From NCBI GenBank assembly GCA_020638905.1, contig JACKHP010000013.1:1-64000 (forward strand): a stretch of DNA of 64,000 nucleotides. The letters are read 5' to 3'. The position numbers and the translations under genes are program-made. Positions 17,105 through 27,929 of the stretch are shown here, piece by piece (the stretch's first letter is position 1; each line of letters opens with the position of its first letter). The stretch is from Planctomycetota bacterium (lineage in GTDB: Bacteria; Planctomycetota; B15-G4). The notes beneath the pieces are model-generated. The model had not been told where the DNA came from and made no database searches. It worked only from the letters and a program-made list of their open reading frames with translations.

Positions 17105-18703
17105 TCAGAAGAAGCGGTCCTGGTTGATGTCCTGCAGGTCGTCGGGCAGGTCCTTGTCGCGACGCGGGTCGGCACAGGGCTCGAGCGGCTCGAGCACGAT
17201 GATGCGGGGCCCGTCGGACGTGACCGAGCGCCAGACGATCGTGCGGTAGGTCTGCCGGCGTCCGGTGGCGTCTTCCTTGAGCAGGACGCGGATCGTGAAC
17301 ACCTGGCTGGTGGTCGTCAGGTAGTCGGTGAAGGCCTTCTTGTCGTCGTCGCGGGCGAAGCCGAGCGAGATGTCGAACTCCTCCTCGACCTTCGAGATGA
17401 CCTCGTCGGGGGTCTCGAAGACGTAGCGCGCCGGGTCGTCCTCCTCGTCGACGCGCTCGTCGGGACCGCTGTCGCCCTGGCCCGAGCCCTGCCCCGTGTC
17501 CTGGCCGCCGGAGAAGTTGCTGGTCGTGTCCTTCTGGTCGGGCTTGTTCCACTGGTCGAACAGGCTCTGGCCCGCGGCCTCGGCGGCGAGCTTGTCGCGC
17601 GTCTCGTGCACCTTGTCGCGGAACTCGACGAGCTGCTCGAGGAACGTCGTGGGGATGTCGTCGGGCGCGATGGCGCGCAGCACCACGAAGGGCGCGGTGT
17701 TCGCGTTCACGAGGCCGTCGTTCGTGGCGTCGGCGGTCAGTTCGAGGTTCGCGGCGAGCAGCTCGTCCTCCTGGTCGTCCTTCTGCGAGCCGATCTTGTT
17801 GCCCTTGTCGGCGAAGACGCTGCCGCCGAACGGGTCGTCGTCGTCCTCGACCGGCTTCTGCAGCTCGAGGTGGCTCCAGAGCGTGAGGTAGCGGTCGAGT
17901 CCGGGGTGGAAGGTGTCGTCCTCGACGAAGCCCGTCAGGTGGCGGGGCTCGATGCCCTCGATGCACAGCAGCTCGCCCAGCGAGAGCGGGAAGTTGCGCT
18001 CGTCGTTCTCGATGATGTCGGTGTCGAGCTGGTTGTCCTGGGCGTCCTTCTCCTCCTGGCTCGGCTTCAGCTTCGGAAGCGGGAAGTCGGCCGGTCGCTG
18101 ACCGTTCACCCAGTCGTCGAGGTTGCGCACGATCTGGTCGGCGTCCATGGCCGAGAAGTCGAGGCTGGTGCCCTCGAAGGCCTTGTCGAGCAGGCGCACG
18201 AACGTCTCGCGCCAGGCGGCGCGCTTGTCCTCGTCGGCGGCCCACAGGCCCAGCAGGTTGACCTTGCTGTCCTCGTCGATGACCTCGACGTAGACGGTGT
18301 AGCCCTCGCCCAGCGACGGCTGCAGCGCCGACGGGTTCATCCACTCGTCGAGCTGGCTGTCGGTCTTCGAGGTGATCTGGGCCGCGTCGTCGCCCAGCGG
18401 CGAGCCGCTCGAGCCGCCCAGCGCGTCGCCGAAGGCGTCGACGCCGCCCGAGCCGGAGCCGCCGCCCGAGTCGTCGCCGGTCGTCTCGAGGTCGAGCAGC
18501 AGCACCGCCTCGGCGTGCTGCGCGCAGGCGTCGGCCAGGGGCGCCATGCGCGTGGTCGAGAACTGGCTCGCGGCGCCGTCGAACTCGACCCTCGACGAGG
18601 TCGTGACCTGGCTCAGGACGACCACGAGCAGCATGACCACGATGAACGTGAGCACGATGGCGAGGCCGCGCTCGCCACGACGGTCGGCTGCGATCGGGTG
18701 CAT
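17105..18703 (-). CDS. gspK: GspK-like type II secretion minor pseudopilin
   Basis: Tip pseudopilin that caps the type II secretion pseudopilus. The 532-residue product begins with a short basic leader and prepilin peptidase site RRGERG, then the helix LAIVLTFIVVMLLVVVLSQV; as in other GspK proteins the +5 glutamate is absent. Central and C-terminal parts include VNANTAPFVVLRAI near 355, the helix-hairpin-helix-like pattern typical of GspK, and long acidic Ser/Gly-rich inserts. Start ATG at 18703 is chosen because it puts the cleavage site 12 residues in; an open frame extends further upstream. No other type II secretion genes lie in the window, so its partners must be encoded elsewhere. Confidence 0.83.
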   Translation of the reverse strand: MHPIAADRRGERGLAIVLTFIVVMLLVVVLSQVTTSSRVEFDGAASQFSTTRMAPLADACAQHAEAVLLLDLETTGDDSGGGSGSGGVDAFGDALGGSSGSPLGDDAAQITSKTDSQLDEWMNPSALQPSLGEGYTVYVEVIDEDSKVNLLGLWAADEDKRAAWRETFVRLLDKAFEGTSLDFSAMDADQIVRNLDDWVNGQRPADFPLPKLKPSQEEKDAQDNQLDTDIIENDERNFPLSLGELLCIEGIEPRHLTGFVEDDTFHPGLDRYLTLWSHLELQKPVEDDDDPFGGSVFADKGNKIGSQKDDQEDELLAANLELTADATNDGLVNANTAPFVVLRAIAPDDIPTTFLEQLVEFRDKVHETRDKLAAEAAGQSLFDQWNKPDQKDTTSNFSGGQDTGQGSGQGDSGPDERVDEEDDPARYVFETPDEVISKVEEEFDISLGFARDDDKKAFTDYLTTTSQVFTIRVLLKEDATGRRQTYRTIVWRSVTSDGPRIIVLEPLEPCADPRRDKDLPDDLQDINQDRFF

Positions 18704-18774
18704 GCGCGCTTGGACGGCGGACGGGGCCGCCGTGTTCCCGGGGGACTGCCGGGTCGTCCCGGCGGAGGACGGCC

Positions 18775-18780
18775 AGGATA
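18775..18780 (-). promoter_or_regulatory. Candidate -10 element for gspK-like gene
   Basis: TATCCT on the minus strand, in the context CGGTATCCT, 72 bases upstream of the ATG. Nearly the same octamer is found upstream of the genes at 41220 and 52474. No clear -35. Confidence 0.3.
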
Positions 18781-18878
18781 CCGCCGCGGGCCTCCCGTGC
18801 CGCGTGACGCGTGGAGCGCCTCCTGCGCGCCCCTCGCGACGGCCGTATCCCCCGCTGGGAGCCCGGGGTGCGCCAGGG

Positions 18879-18884
18879 TAGGAT
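18879..18884 (+). promoter_or_regulatory. Candidate -10 element for the glycosyltransferase gene
   Basis: TAGGAT lies nine bases before the ATG at 18894. If used, the leader would be only about three bases, so the message would be near-leaderless. No clear -35. Confidence 0.3.
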
Positions 18885-18893
18885 CCCCGGGGC

Positions 18894-19769
18894 ATGGACT
18901 TCTCGATCGTCATCCCGGCCTACGACGAGGCGGACGGCATCCGCCCGACGCTCGAGGCGCTCTCGGCCGTGATGGCCGCCTCCGGCATCGACTACGAGGT
19001 CGTGGTGGTCGACGACGGCTCCACCGACGGCACCTCCGAGAAGGTGGCCGAACTGGCCGCCGAGCTGCCTCGGGTGCGCCTCCTGGCCCACGCCCGCAAC
19101 CGCGGCTACGGCGCGGCGCTGAAGACCGGGATCCGCGCGGCGCGGGCCGAGATCGTGGCAATCACCGACGCCGACGGCACCTATCCCAACGAGCGGCTGC
19201 CCGAGCTGTACCGACGCTGCATCGACGACCAGGCGGCGATGGTGGTCGGCTCGCGCACCGGCGCGAACGTGCACATCCCGCTCGTGCGCCGTCCGGCCAA
19301 GGCGTTCCTGCGGGCCCTCGCGAACTACCTCTCGGGGAACAAGATCCCCGACCTGAACTCGGGCCTGCGCGTCATGCGCAAGGAACCCATCGTGCGCTGC
19401 TTCCCGCTCGTGAGCGACGGGTTCAGCTTCACGACCACGACGCTGCTCGCGCTGCTGGCGCGCGACGAGCCGGTGGTGTTCGTCCCGATCGACTATCACG
19501 CGCGCACGGGCAGCAGCAAGATCAAGCCGATCCGCGACACGTTCAACTTCACGGTGCTGATCCTGCGGGCGTCGGTCTACTTCGAGCCGCTCAAGGTGTT
19601 CCTGCCGGTGGCCGCGGGACTGGTCGTGACCGGGTTCGCGTGGGGCCTCGGACAGGCCCTCGCGCACCCCGACCGCGGCATCGGTGACGCGCCGGTGCTG
19701 CTGCTCGCGTCCGCGGTGCAGGTGCTGCTCACGGGACTCATCGCCGACATGATCAGCCGCCGGCACTGA
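18894..19769 (+). CDS. Family 2 glycosyltransferase (dolichyl-phosphate mannosyltransferase-like)
   Basis: Likely moves a sugar from a nucleotide donor to a polyprenyl phosphate. The 291-residue product opens FSIVIPAYDEADGI, the GT-A fold start, with VVVVDDGSTDGT near 38, GYGAALKTGIRAA near 69, ITDADGTYPNERL near 90 (the DxD-type motif) and LNSGLRVMRK near 158. Two TM helices at the C-terminus (about 225-245 and 262-282) anchor it, as in GtrB/ArnC-like enzymes. A zntB-like gene follows 47 bases later. Donor sugar and acceptor are unknown. Confidence 0.88.
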   Translation: MDFSIVIPAYDEADGIRPTLEALSAVMAASGIDYEVVVVDDGSTDGTSEKVAELAAELPRVRLLAHARNRGYGAALKTGIRAARAEIVAITDADGTYPNERLPELYRRCIDDQAAMVVGSRTGANVHIPLVRRPAKAFLRALANYLSGNKIPDLNSGLRVMRKEPIVRCFPLVSDGFSFTTTTLLALLARDEPVVFVPIDYHARTGSSKIKPIRDTFNFTVLILRASVYFEPLKVFLPVAAGLVVTGFAWGLGQALAHPDRGIGDAPVLLLASAVQVLLTGLIADMISRRH

Positions 19770-19816
19770 CCGACGCGCGCGCGGGGAGCGCGCGCATCCC
19801 GCACGGGAGAGCCGTC

Positions 19817-20797
19817 ATGACGTCTCCGCCGCCCAAGCCGCTGCGCGTGCGCATCCTCGACGGGCAGGGCGGCGGACGCGCGGTGCCCGCGTGGGACGAC
19901 GTCCTGCGCTGGACGCCGAAGGACGGCCCGCTGTGGCTGCACGTCGACGCCGACGACGAGGCCACCTCGACGTGGTTCCTCGAGTCGTCGGGACTGCCCG
20001 AGACGATGCGCGAGGCGCTCGTCTGCTCCGAGAGCCGTCCGCGCTGCCACGTGTCGGGCGACGCGCTGCTGGTCGTGCTGCGCGGCGTGAACCTCAACCC
20101 CGGCGCCGACCCCGAGGACATGGTCGCGCTGCGCATGTGGATCTCGCCGCGCCGCGTGGTGTCGGCCTCGCGCCGTCCCGTGATGGCGGTCAAGGACGTC
20201 TTCGAGGCGCTCGACTCCGGCAGCGGTCCGAAGGCCGCCGGCGACCTGCTCACCTGGCTCGGCTGGCACCTGCTCGAGCGCATGGGTCCCGCGCTGCTCG
20301 ACCTCGACGAGAAGGTCGACGACCTCGAGGAGCGCCTCGACATCGAGCGTCCGGGCGCGTTGCAGCGCGAGCTGGCCGACCTGCGGCGCACGATCATCGC
20401 GCTACGTCGTCACCTCGCGCCGCAGCGCGAGGTGCTCGCGCGGCTCACGACGCTGCAGCACCCGGTGCTCGACGCCGAGCACCTGGCCGAGCTCGTCGAG
20501 CACTCCGAACGCCTCACGCGCCACGTCGAGAACCTCGAGGAGCTGCGCGACCGCACCACCGTCGCGCACGACCTGCTCGCCTCGCGCCAGGCCGAGGACA
20601 TGAACCGCCGCATGCTCGTCGTCTCGCTGGTCGCGGCGATCTTCCTGCCGCTCTCGCTGCTCACCGGACTGCTGGGCATCAACGTGGGCGGCATCCCCGG
20701 GGCCCAGAGCCCGCTCGCGTTCTCGGTCGTGTGCGCGATCATCCTCGGTCTGGGCGGGCTGCAGTTCCTGGCGCTGCGGCGCATGAACTGGCTGTAG
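19817..20797 (+). CDS. zntB: ZntB/CorA-family divalent cation transporter
   Basis: Pentameric membrane transporter for zinc or magnesium. The 326-residue product has a soluble funnel domain (about 1-245) with WLHVDADD near 40 and a long helical stalk, then two TM helices at about 262-285 and 297-317. The loop motif is GINVGGIPG; the GIN in place of CorA's GMN, and the following GGIPG, fit ZntB better than CorA. ATG start at 19817 is preceded by a weak GGAGAG. It is convergent with mscK. Confidence 0.86.
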   Translation: MTSPPPKPLRVRILDGQGGGRAVPAWDDVLRWTPKDGPLWLHVDADDEATSTWFLESSGLPETMREALVCSESRPRCHVSGDALLVVLRGVNLNPGADPEDMVALRMWISPRRVVSASRRPVMAVKDVFEALDSGSGPKAAGDLLTWLGWHLLERMGPALLDLDEKVDDLEERLDIERPGALQRELADLRRTIIALRRHLAPQREVLARLTTLQHPVLDAEHLAELVEHSERLTRHVENLEELRDRTTVAHDLLASRQAEDMNRRMLVVSLVAAIFLPLSLLTGLLGINVGGIPGAQSPLAFSVVCAIILGLGGLQFLALRRMNWL

Positions 20798-20857
20798 GAA
20801 GGCGAGGGGGATTCGGGAAGGGCCTTCCTGACCGACGCGCCGCGGCGCGCTCGCAGC
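20798..20857. other. Convergent gap between zntB and mscK with inverted repeats
   Basis: This 60-base gap holds AGGAAGG (20796-20802) complementary to CCTTCCT (20823-20829), and a perfect 14-base palindrome at 20836-20849. These could stop transcription from both sides, but no T run is present. Confidence 0.35.
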
Positions 20858-23800
20858 TCAGTCCCCGGAACGGCCCTCGTCCGCCGTGCCGCCGACGTCC
20901 GCCGTGCCGCCCGCCTCGCCACCGCGCCGCCGCGCGCCCGCGTCGGCCATGCGCGCGGCGAGTTCGGTGAGTCCCTCGGCCGAGCGGATGTGCAGGTCGC
21001 GCTGCGGGAACGCGATCTCGATGCCGTGGCCGCGGAAGGCTTCGTCGATCTGGGTGTGCAGGCTGTCGATGACCTGCGGCCAGAGGTCGCGGTTCGCGAG
21101 GTAGATGCGCAGCTCGAAGTCGAGCGTGCTGTCGCCGAAGCGACGGAAGATGGCCGAAGGAGCCGGGTCGTCCATCACGATCGGGTTGTCGCGCGCCGCC
21201 TGCAGCAGGAGCTCGCGGGCCCGCTTCGTGTCGGAACCGTAGGCGACGCCGACGGCGATCACGATGCGCGTCACGGGATCGCTGAGCGTCCAGTTGATCA
21301 CGTTGCTCGTGATGAGGTCCTTGTTGGGGACGAGCAGCTCGCGCCGGTCCCAGTCGAGGATCGTGAGCGCGCGCATGCGCAGGCGCGTCACGCGTCCCTC
21401 GACGCCGCCGATCGTGACGATGTCGCCCACGCGCACAGGCCGCTCGAGCAGGATGATGATGCCCGAGACGAAGTTGGCGAAGATCTCCTGCAGGCCGAAG
21501 GCGAGTCCGAAGGTCAGGGCGGCGGCCAGCCATTGCACCTGCGACCAGCCGATGCCGATCGACGAGAAGGCCACCGACGTGCCGATGATCACGAGGATGT
21601 AGCGGATCAGCGTGGAGACCGCGTAGCGCTCGCCCGTGTCGAGCGGCAGCCTCGCCAGCACCGACATCTCGAGCAGGCCGGGGATGTTGCGCACCGCGAT
21701 GAAGGTCAGCACGACCACGAGCAGCGTCAGGAACACGTCGGCCAGCGTGACGACGCCCACCGCCGGCTTGACGTCGGCGGGCGGCGGCGTGTCCGCCTCG
21801 GCCGCGCCCGCCGGCATGCCCGGCAGCGGCCCGGGAGCCGGCGTCGCGCTCGCACCGCCCGGGGCCGCCCCGCCGGACGACGTCGCCGCGGCGCCGTTGG
21901 CGGTCTGCGCGGTGCCGGTCGCCCCCGACGCCTGCCCCGCGGCTCCCGCCGGGCCCGCCGGAGCCGCCGCGCCCACGCCTGGCGTCGGCGTCCCGTTCGT
22001 CGACGCCGACGTGATGATGTCCTCGACCGACGTGTCGCTCGAGCTGCGGATCGCGATGCTCGGATAGAGCTGGATGCGGTCGAGACCGCGCAACGCGGGC
22101 AGCGTCCCGGCCCAGATGAGGTACAGGCCCAGCGCCGCCGAGACCGTGATGCCGCTGCGGAAGAGCTGCCGGGTCTGCGCGTCGATGGCCGGGATGTCGA
22201 CGTGGTCCTCGTCGAGGGTGGTCGATTCGCGCACGCTCGACTCGTCGCCGTCGGCCGAGGTGGCTTCGGCCCGCGCCTGGGCCCGCGCGCGGGCGCGCTC
22301 GACCGCCAGCTTGCGACGCGCCACGAACAGCCAGCGCAGCAGCAGCGAGTTCATGAACAGCACGAGCACCGCGAGCCCGACCGAGTCGCGCAGGCGCAGC
22401 TCGAGCTGGTACGCGGTGTAGTAGTACCCGGCCAGCGCCAGGATGACGAGCGCGGCCGCGCCGCCCACGGCGAGCGTGAACCACACCGGCAGCGTCCTGC
22501 CCAGCAGGCTCGTCAGCTCGCGCTGGCCCTTCTCCATGAGGTGGCCGCGTGACGGGTGCAGCAGCCGGTACAGGAGCACCGCCACCGCCGTCGTGCTGGC
22601 CACGAAGCACAGGCGTCCGAGCGAGTCGCCGAACTCGGGGGATCCCTCGGCGTCGAACGTCGCCGCGAGCAGCCGCAGCGGCACCATGAGCGGCACGAAC
22701 CAGCGCAGGTCGACGCGCACGCCCGCCACCACGCCCTCGGGCCAGCGGAAGTGCGTCTCGCCGAAGCCGCGCTTCTTGAGCACGATGCGCAGCACGTCGA
22801 GCACGTAGAGGATCGCCGCGATCTCGGCGAGCCCCGAGCCGACCGCGCGCGCGACGAGCTCGTCGGGCAGGTCGGAGAGCAGGCGCGCGGCCGCCGTGAG
22901 CGCCACGGGCAGCGGCAGCGCCAGCCACAGCACCGCGAGCAGGCCCGTGAGCGTGTGCCGGAACGAGTCGGTGCGGAACGAACGCACGTGTTCGCACGAC
23001 TCGGTGATGCGTCGTCGCGCGCGTCCGCCGGTGGCGACCAGGACGATCAGCAGCAGCAGCTCGCCCACGACCTCGAACGGCCGCTCGCCGACGAGCGGCA
23101 TGAGCTTGCGCGGGACCGAGAGCCAGTCGGGGATGTCGACCAGCCAGGCCGCGGCCCGCGCCGCGTCGGCCAGGTCGGGCAGCGCGCCCCCGGACGTGCT
23201 GCGCACCCACAGGATGCGCTCGCTGATGTAGGTCCTGTACGCGGTCGCCAGGGGCAGCAGCCGGATGTGCAACCGCTCGTGCTCGAGGAGCTGGTCGATC
23301 AGCGTCTTGAGGTCGTCGCGCGTGGTGGTCAGCAGCGTCTTCTGCGTCTCGAGCAGCTCGCGCGCCAGGGACTCGTAGCCCTCGGGGAGCGTGCCGTCGG
23401 CGGCCGTGCGCGCGTCGACGAGCTTCTGCAGGCGCACCGTGACGTCGTTCGCGTCGGCGAGCTCCTCCTCGATCTCGATCTGCTGGAACTGCGAGGCCGA
23501 GTAGCGCTGCCGGCGCTCTCCCGAGCGCGCCCTCAGCAGCGAGGGCTCGGGGATCCAGTCGTACTCGCGCCGCAGCCAGAGCCCGGTGCCCTCGCCGAGT
23601 CCGCCCAGGGCCACCTTGCGCCGGGTCGTCTCGAAGCGCGCGGCGAGGTCCTTCTCGAGTCCCTCGCTCTTCATGAACGCGCGCTTGGCGTCGTCGATCT
23701 GCGCCGCGATCCCCTCGGGACCGGTGCGCATCGTGGCGAGCTCCTGGTTGCGCTTCGCGATCGCCGCGAGCTCGGGGAAGTCGGCCGTGATCTCCTCGCG

Positions 23801-24604
23801 CTGCAGCTGCGCGGCGGCGGCGGCGGCGGCGGCGTCGTCCTGGCGCTTCTTGGTGACCAGGTCCTGCCAGGCGCTGGCGAGCTGGCGCGCGCGCTCGAGC
23901 TGGCGCTGGGCCTTGTCGCGACGCAGGGGCAGCCGGTCGCGGAGCGCGTCGTAGAGCGCACGCTCGGCCTCGAGCGCGCGCACCTCGGCCTGGTTGCCCG
24001 TGATCTGGGCGCGCAGCACGAGAGCGCGCAGGTCGTCGGGGGGCAGCGCACGCAGCGCGTCGGTCTGCTCGGAGATCTGCTGCTTGCGCTGCGCGACGAG
24101 GGTGGGGATCTCCGCGGTGCGGTCGGTGCGCGCCTGGGCCTCGACCGCCAGGTCGTCGACGCTCTTCTGCGCCGCCACGCGGTTGGCCTCGGCCTGCGAC
24201 TGCTCCGTCTCGTACTGGCGCAGCGTCGCGTCGGGCGGGACCACCGGCGGAGACTGGTCGGGAGCCTGGGCGAGCTCGGCCTTGAGGCCGGCGATGAGCG
24301 CCGGCGCCTCGGCCGCCTGGCGCTCGTAGTCGGTCGCCTTCGCCCTCGCGGCGGCGGCCGCCGTGAGCATCGCCTGGACCTGCTCGAGCTGCGCGATGCG
24401 GTCGGCGTCGGGCGTCGGCGCGGCCTTGGCCTCGTCGAGCAGCTTCTGCACCTCGTCGGTCGTGGGCGCCACGATCTCGGGCTGAGGCGCGACCGGCGGC
24501 ACCGCGACCTGGTCGGTGGGTGCGCCCTGCTGCGCGTGCGCACCGCGCGGGACGAACACGAACAGGAACGCCACGCAGGCGACGAGCAGGACGATGCGGC
24601 GCAC
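20858..24604 (-). CDS. mscK: MscK/KefA-type large mechanosensitive channel
   Basis: Stretch-activated channel for osmotic shock, 1248 residues. A signal peptide (about 1-25) precedes a long periplasmic coiled-coil domain (about 35-465), followed by a series of TM helices from about 505. A Gly/Ala/Pro/Thr-rich insert of about 80 residues (865-945) separates helix groups. The C-terminal MscS core runs from about 1030: GLAFGLQEIFANFVSGIIIL, RPVRVGDIVTIGG, and a beta domain ending near 1215. Overall plan matches E. coli MscK (about 1120 residues), but the low-complexity insert is unusual. It ends in a Gly/Ala/Asp-rich tail. Confidence 0.92.
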   Translation of the reverse strand: MRRIVLLVACVAFLFVFVPRGAHAQQGAPTDQVAVPPVAPQPEIVAPTTDEVQKLLDEAKAAPTPDADRIAQLEQVQAMLTAAAAARAKATDYERQAAEAPALIAGLKAELAQAPDQSPPVVPPDATLRQYETEQSQAEANRVAAQKSVDDLAVEAQARTDRTAEIPTLVAQRKQQISEQTDALRALPPDDLRALVLRAQITGNQAEVRALEAERALYDALRDRLPLRRDKAQRQLERARQLASAWQDLVTKKRQDDAAAAAAAAQLQREEITADFPELAAIAKRNQELATMRTGPEGIAAQIDDAKRAFMKSEGLEKDLAARFETTRRKVALGGLGEGTGLWLRREYDWIPEPSLLRARSGERRQRYSASQFQQIEIEEELADANDVTVRLQKLVDARTAADGTLPEGYESLARELLETQKTLLTTTRDDLKTLIDQLLEHERLHIRLLPLATAYRTYISERILWVRSTSGGALPDLADAARAAAWLVDIPDWLSVPRKLMPLVGERPFEVVGELLLLIVLVATGGRARRRITESCEHVRSFRTDSFRHTLTGLLAVLWLALPLPVALTAAARLLSDLPDELVARAVGSGLAEIAAILYVLDVLRIVLKKRGFGETHFRWPEGVVAGVRVDLRWFVPLMVPLRLLAATFDAEGSPEFGDSLGRLCFVASTTAVAVLLYRLLHPSRGHLMEKGQRELTSLLGRTLPVWFTLAVGGAAALVILALAGYYYTAYQLELRLRDSVGLAVLVLFMNSLLLRWLFVARRKLAVERARARAQARAEATSADGDESSVRESTTLDEDHVDIPAIDAQTRQLFRSGITVSAALGLYLIWAGTLPALRGLDRIQLYPSIAIRSSSDTSVEDIITSASTNGTPTPGVGAAAPAGPAGAAGQASGATGTAQTANGAAATSSGGAAPGGASATPAPGPLPGMPAGAAEADTPPPADVKPAVGVVTLADVFLTLLVVVLTFIAVRNIPGLLEMSVLARLPLDTGERYAVSTLIRYILVIIGTSVAFSSIGIGWSQVQWLAAALTFGLAFGLQEIFANFVSGIIILLERPVRVGDIVTIGGVEGRVTRLRMRALTILDWDRRELLVPNKDLITSNVINWTLSDPVTRIVIAVGVAYGSDTKRARELLLQAARDNPIVMDDPAPSAIFRRFGDSTLDFELRIYLANRDLWPQVIDSLHTQIDEAFRGHGIEIAFPQRDLHIRSAEGLTELAARMADAGARRRGGEAGGTADVGGTADEGRSGD

Positions 24605-24639
24605 GGGCGACGGCTCGCGGGAGGCGGAGGGCGCTCCTC

Positions 24640-24648
24640 AGCCTACCA
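24640..24648 (-). promoter_or_regulatory. Candidate extended -10 element for mscK
   Basis: Minus strand TGGTAGGCT (24648-24640) is an extended -10 shape, 36 bases before the mscK ATG and within the 86-base gap after the upstream gene. It would let mscK be transcribed on its own. Confidence 0.4.
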
Positions 24649-24690
24649 AGCGGCGCACGACGGACGCGTGTCGTGTCGCGGCGCGTCGCG

Positions 24691-26423
<1,733 letters not shown>

Positions 26424-26427
<4 letters not shown>

Positions 26428-27689
26428 GGGTGGTCGCGCGTCACGAGCTGCAGGTCGTACACGCCGCCGGCTTCGAACATCCACAGGGCCCCGTCGTCGA
26501 CGAGGCGTCGCGGTCGGCCGGGGAACTCCATGTCGCGGAACCACACGATGTCGCTGGCCTGGATGCGGTACACACCCGTGGCCACGTCGGTGAGCAGGGA
26601 CTCGCCGTGCTCGTCGAAGCAGGCCGTGCGCGAACTCCCCAGGGAACCCAGGGCCACGAGCTCTGCGCAACCGGAGGCGGGCTCTCCGTCCGCGCCGACC
26701 AGCGTGAGCGCCACGGTCGCGTGCGGCTTGCCCTTGCGTCCGTCGCGCCAGGAATGCCGCCGCGGCGTGAGCGTGAGCTCGCCGTCGCCGTCGAGGTGCG
26801 CCACCCCGAAGGCCTGCCCGTCCCGACCGAGGTCGACCTCGACGCCCCAGTCGCCGGGCAGCAGGTCGCACATCGTGATCGGCCCGCACGGACCGCCGAG
26901 CGGCACCCAGGCCAGCGGCTGCGCGCGCTCGTCGCCCGTGACCTGCGGACCGAAGAACGCGACCCGCCCCAGAGCCTCGTGCAGGGGTTCGCCGGACGCG
27001 TCGCGCAGCACCACCGTGAGCGTGCACAGCTCGGCCAGCGTGTCCGTGCCCAGGTCGTGCGAGCCGGTGACCGGCAGCGGACCCAGCACGAGCGGACGCT
27101 CGTGCGTCGTCTGCAGTTCGATGCGCAATCCGTCGGACACGCCGTGCGCCGCCCCGTCGCGCCACGCGAACGTCTGTGCCGTGCCCAGCCGCAACACGCC
27201 GTCGTCGTCGGCGCCGAGCATGACGTGCAGCGCCTCGCAGCCCGGCACGAGCGGCACGATCGTCAGCGCGCCACGCAACGGCTCTCCGTCGGGACGCAGC
27301 AGTCGCAGCGTGAGCCACGGCACGTCGGGCCGGACTGCGCCGACCTCGAACGAGAGCGGCTCGAACGCGCCGTCGTCGGACGGAGCCCACGCACGCGCCG
27401 CGAGCAGGCGCGCGCCGGCGTCGTCGCGGCGCGTCTCGTAGAGCAGCAGGCGGTAGTGCGCGTCGGGCGACACCTCGAGCGGCGCGAACGCGAAGCGTCC
27501 GTCGCGCACGAGCGCCGTGTGCCCGAGGGCGGCCGGCTCGAGCGGTTGCAGCATGACGACGAACTCGCGCCGGCCCGGGTCGTCGGACGCGACGACCCGT
27601 CCGTGCAGCACGCCCTCGGCCGGTGACGCGGCCGCATCGCCGACCGGCGACGCGACGAGCAGGACGGCGGCGAGCGCGAGCGCGGACAT
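26424..27689 (-). CDS. Exported protein of unknown function, beta-sandwich-like
   Basis: A 421-residue protein with a short signal peptide (LALAAVLLVASPVGDAAAS). The body consists of successive segments of about 90 residues with phrases such as GVLHGRVVASDD, LTVVLRDASGEPL and VALTLVGADGEPA. These are the usual look of carboxypeptidase-regulatory or transthyretin-like domains that modify surface proteins. I see no enzyme motif. It is the first of a two-gene unit, overlapping the next gene by four bases. Ribosome site AGGAGG lies 10-15 bases upstream of the ATG. Confidence 0.75.
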
Positions 27690-27714
27690 CCTGGGGCATC
27701 CTCCTCGTCCGGCG

Positions 27715-27720
27715 AGTCTA
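27715..27720 (-). promoter_or_regulatory. Candidate -10 element for the gene pair 27689-24691
   Basis: TAGACT on the minus strand, 26 bases upstream of the ATG at 27689. The same TAGACTCGC string occurs upstream of the M14 peptidase gene at 61626. Confidence 0.35.
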
Positions 27721-27774
27721 GCGGGCGCGCGAGCTGCGGTGACGGAGCCCGCGCGCGCACACGGCGCGCGCCGC

Positions 27775-27816
27775 GGTCCCCGGGGACGACGGGACCGGCG
27801 CCGAACCCCGGGGACC
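27775..27816 (-). terminator. Perfect 11-base hairpin downstream of acr3
   Basis: Arms GGTCCCCGGGG (27775-27785) and its exact complement (27806-27816) enclose a 20-base loop, 114 bases after the acr3 stop and before the next gene. No T run follows. The other bases of the 240-base gap 27690-27929 show nothing gene-like. Confidence 0.45.
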
Positions 27817-27929
27817 GGACGCGTGCCGGGTGCCCATGCGCCGCCCGCGTCCCGCGGCGGACAGGATTTCCTGCGGCCGCGGACGCATGGCGGTTCGGCG
27901 CCCCCGCCGCACGGCTCGCGGGGCCGCGC

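Noticed and set aside
20836..20849. Attachment site or site-specific recombination core
   Set aside because: A short GC palindrome in a convergent gap without integrase or flanking repeats.
27690..27929. Small gene after acr3
   Set aside because: The 240-base gap has hairpins and GC-rich bases but no frame with a start, ribosome site and normal codon use.
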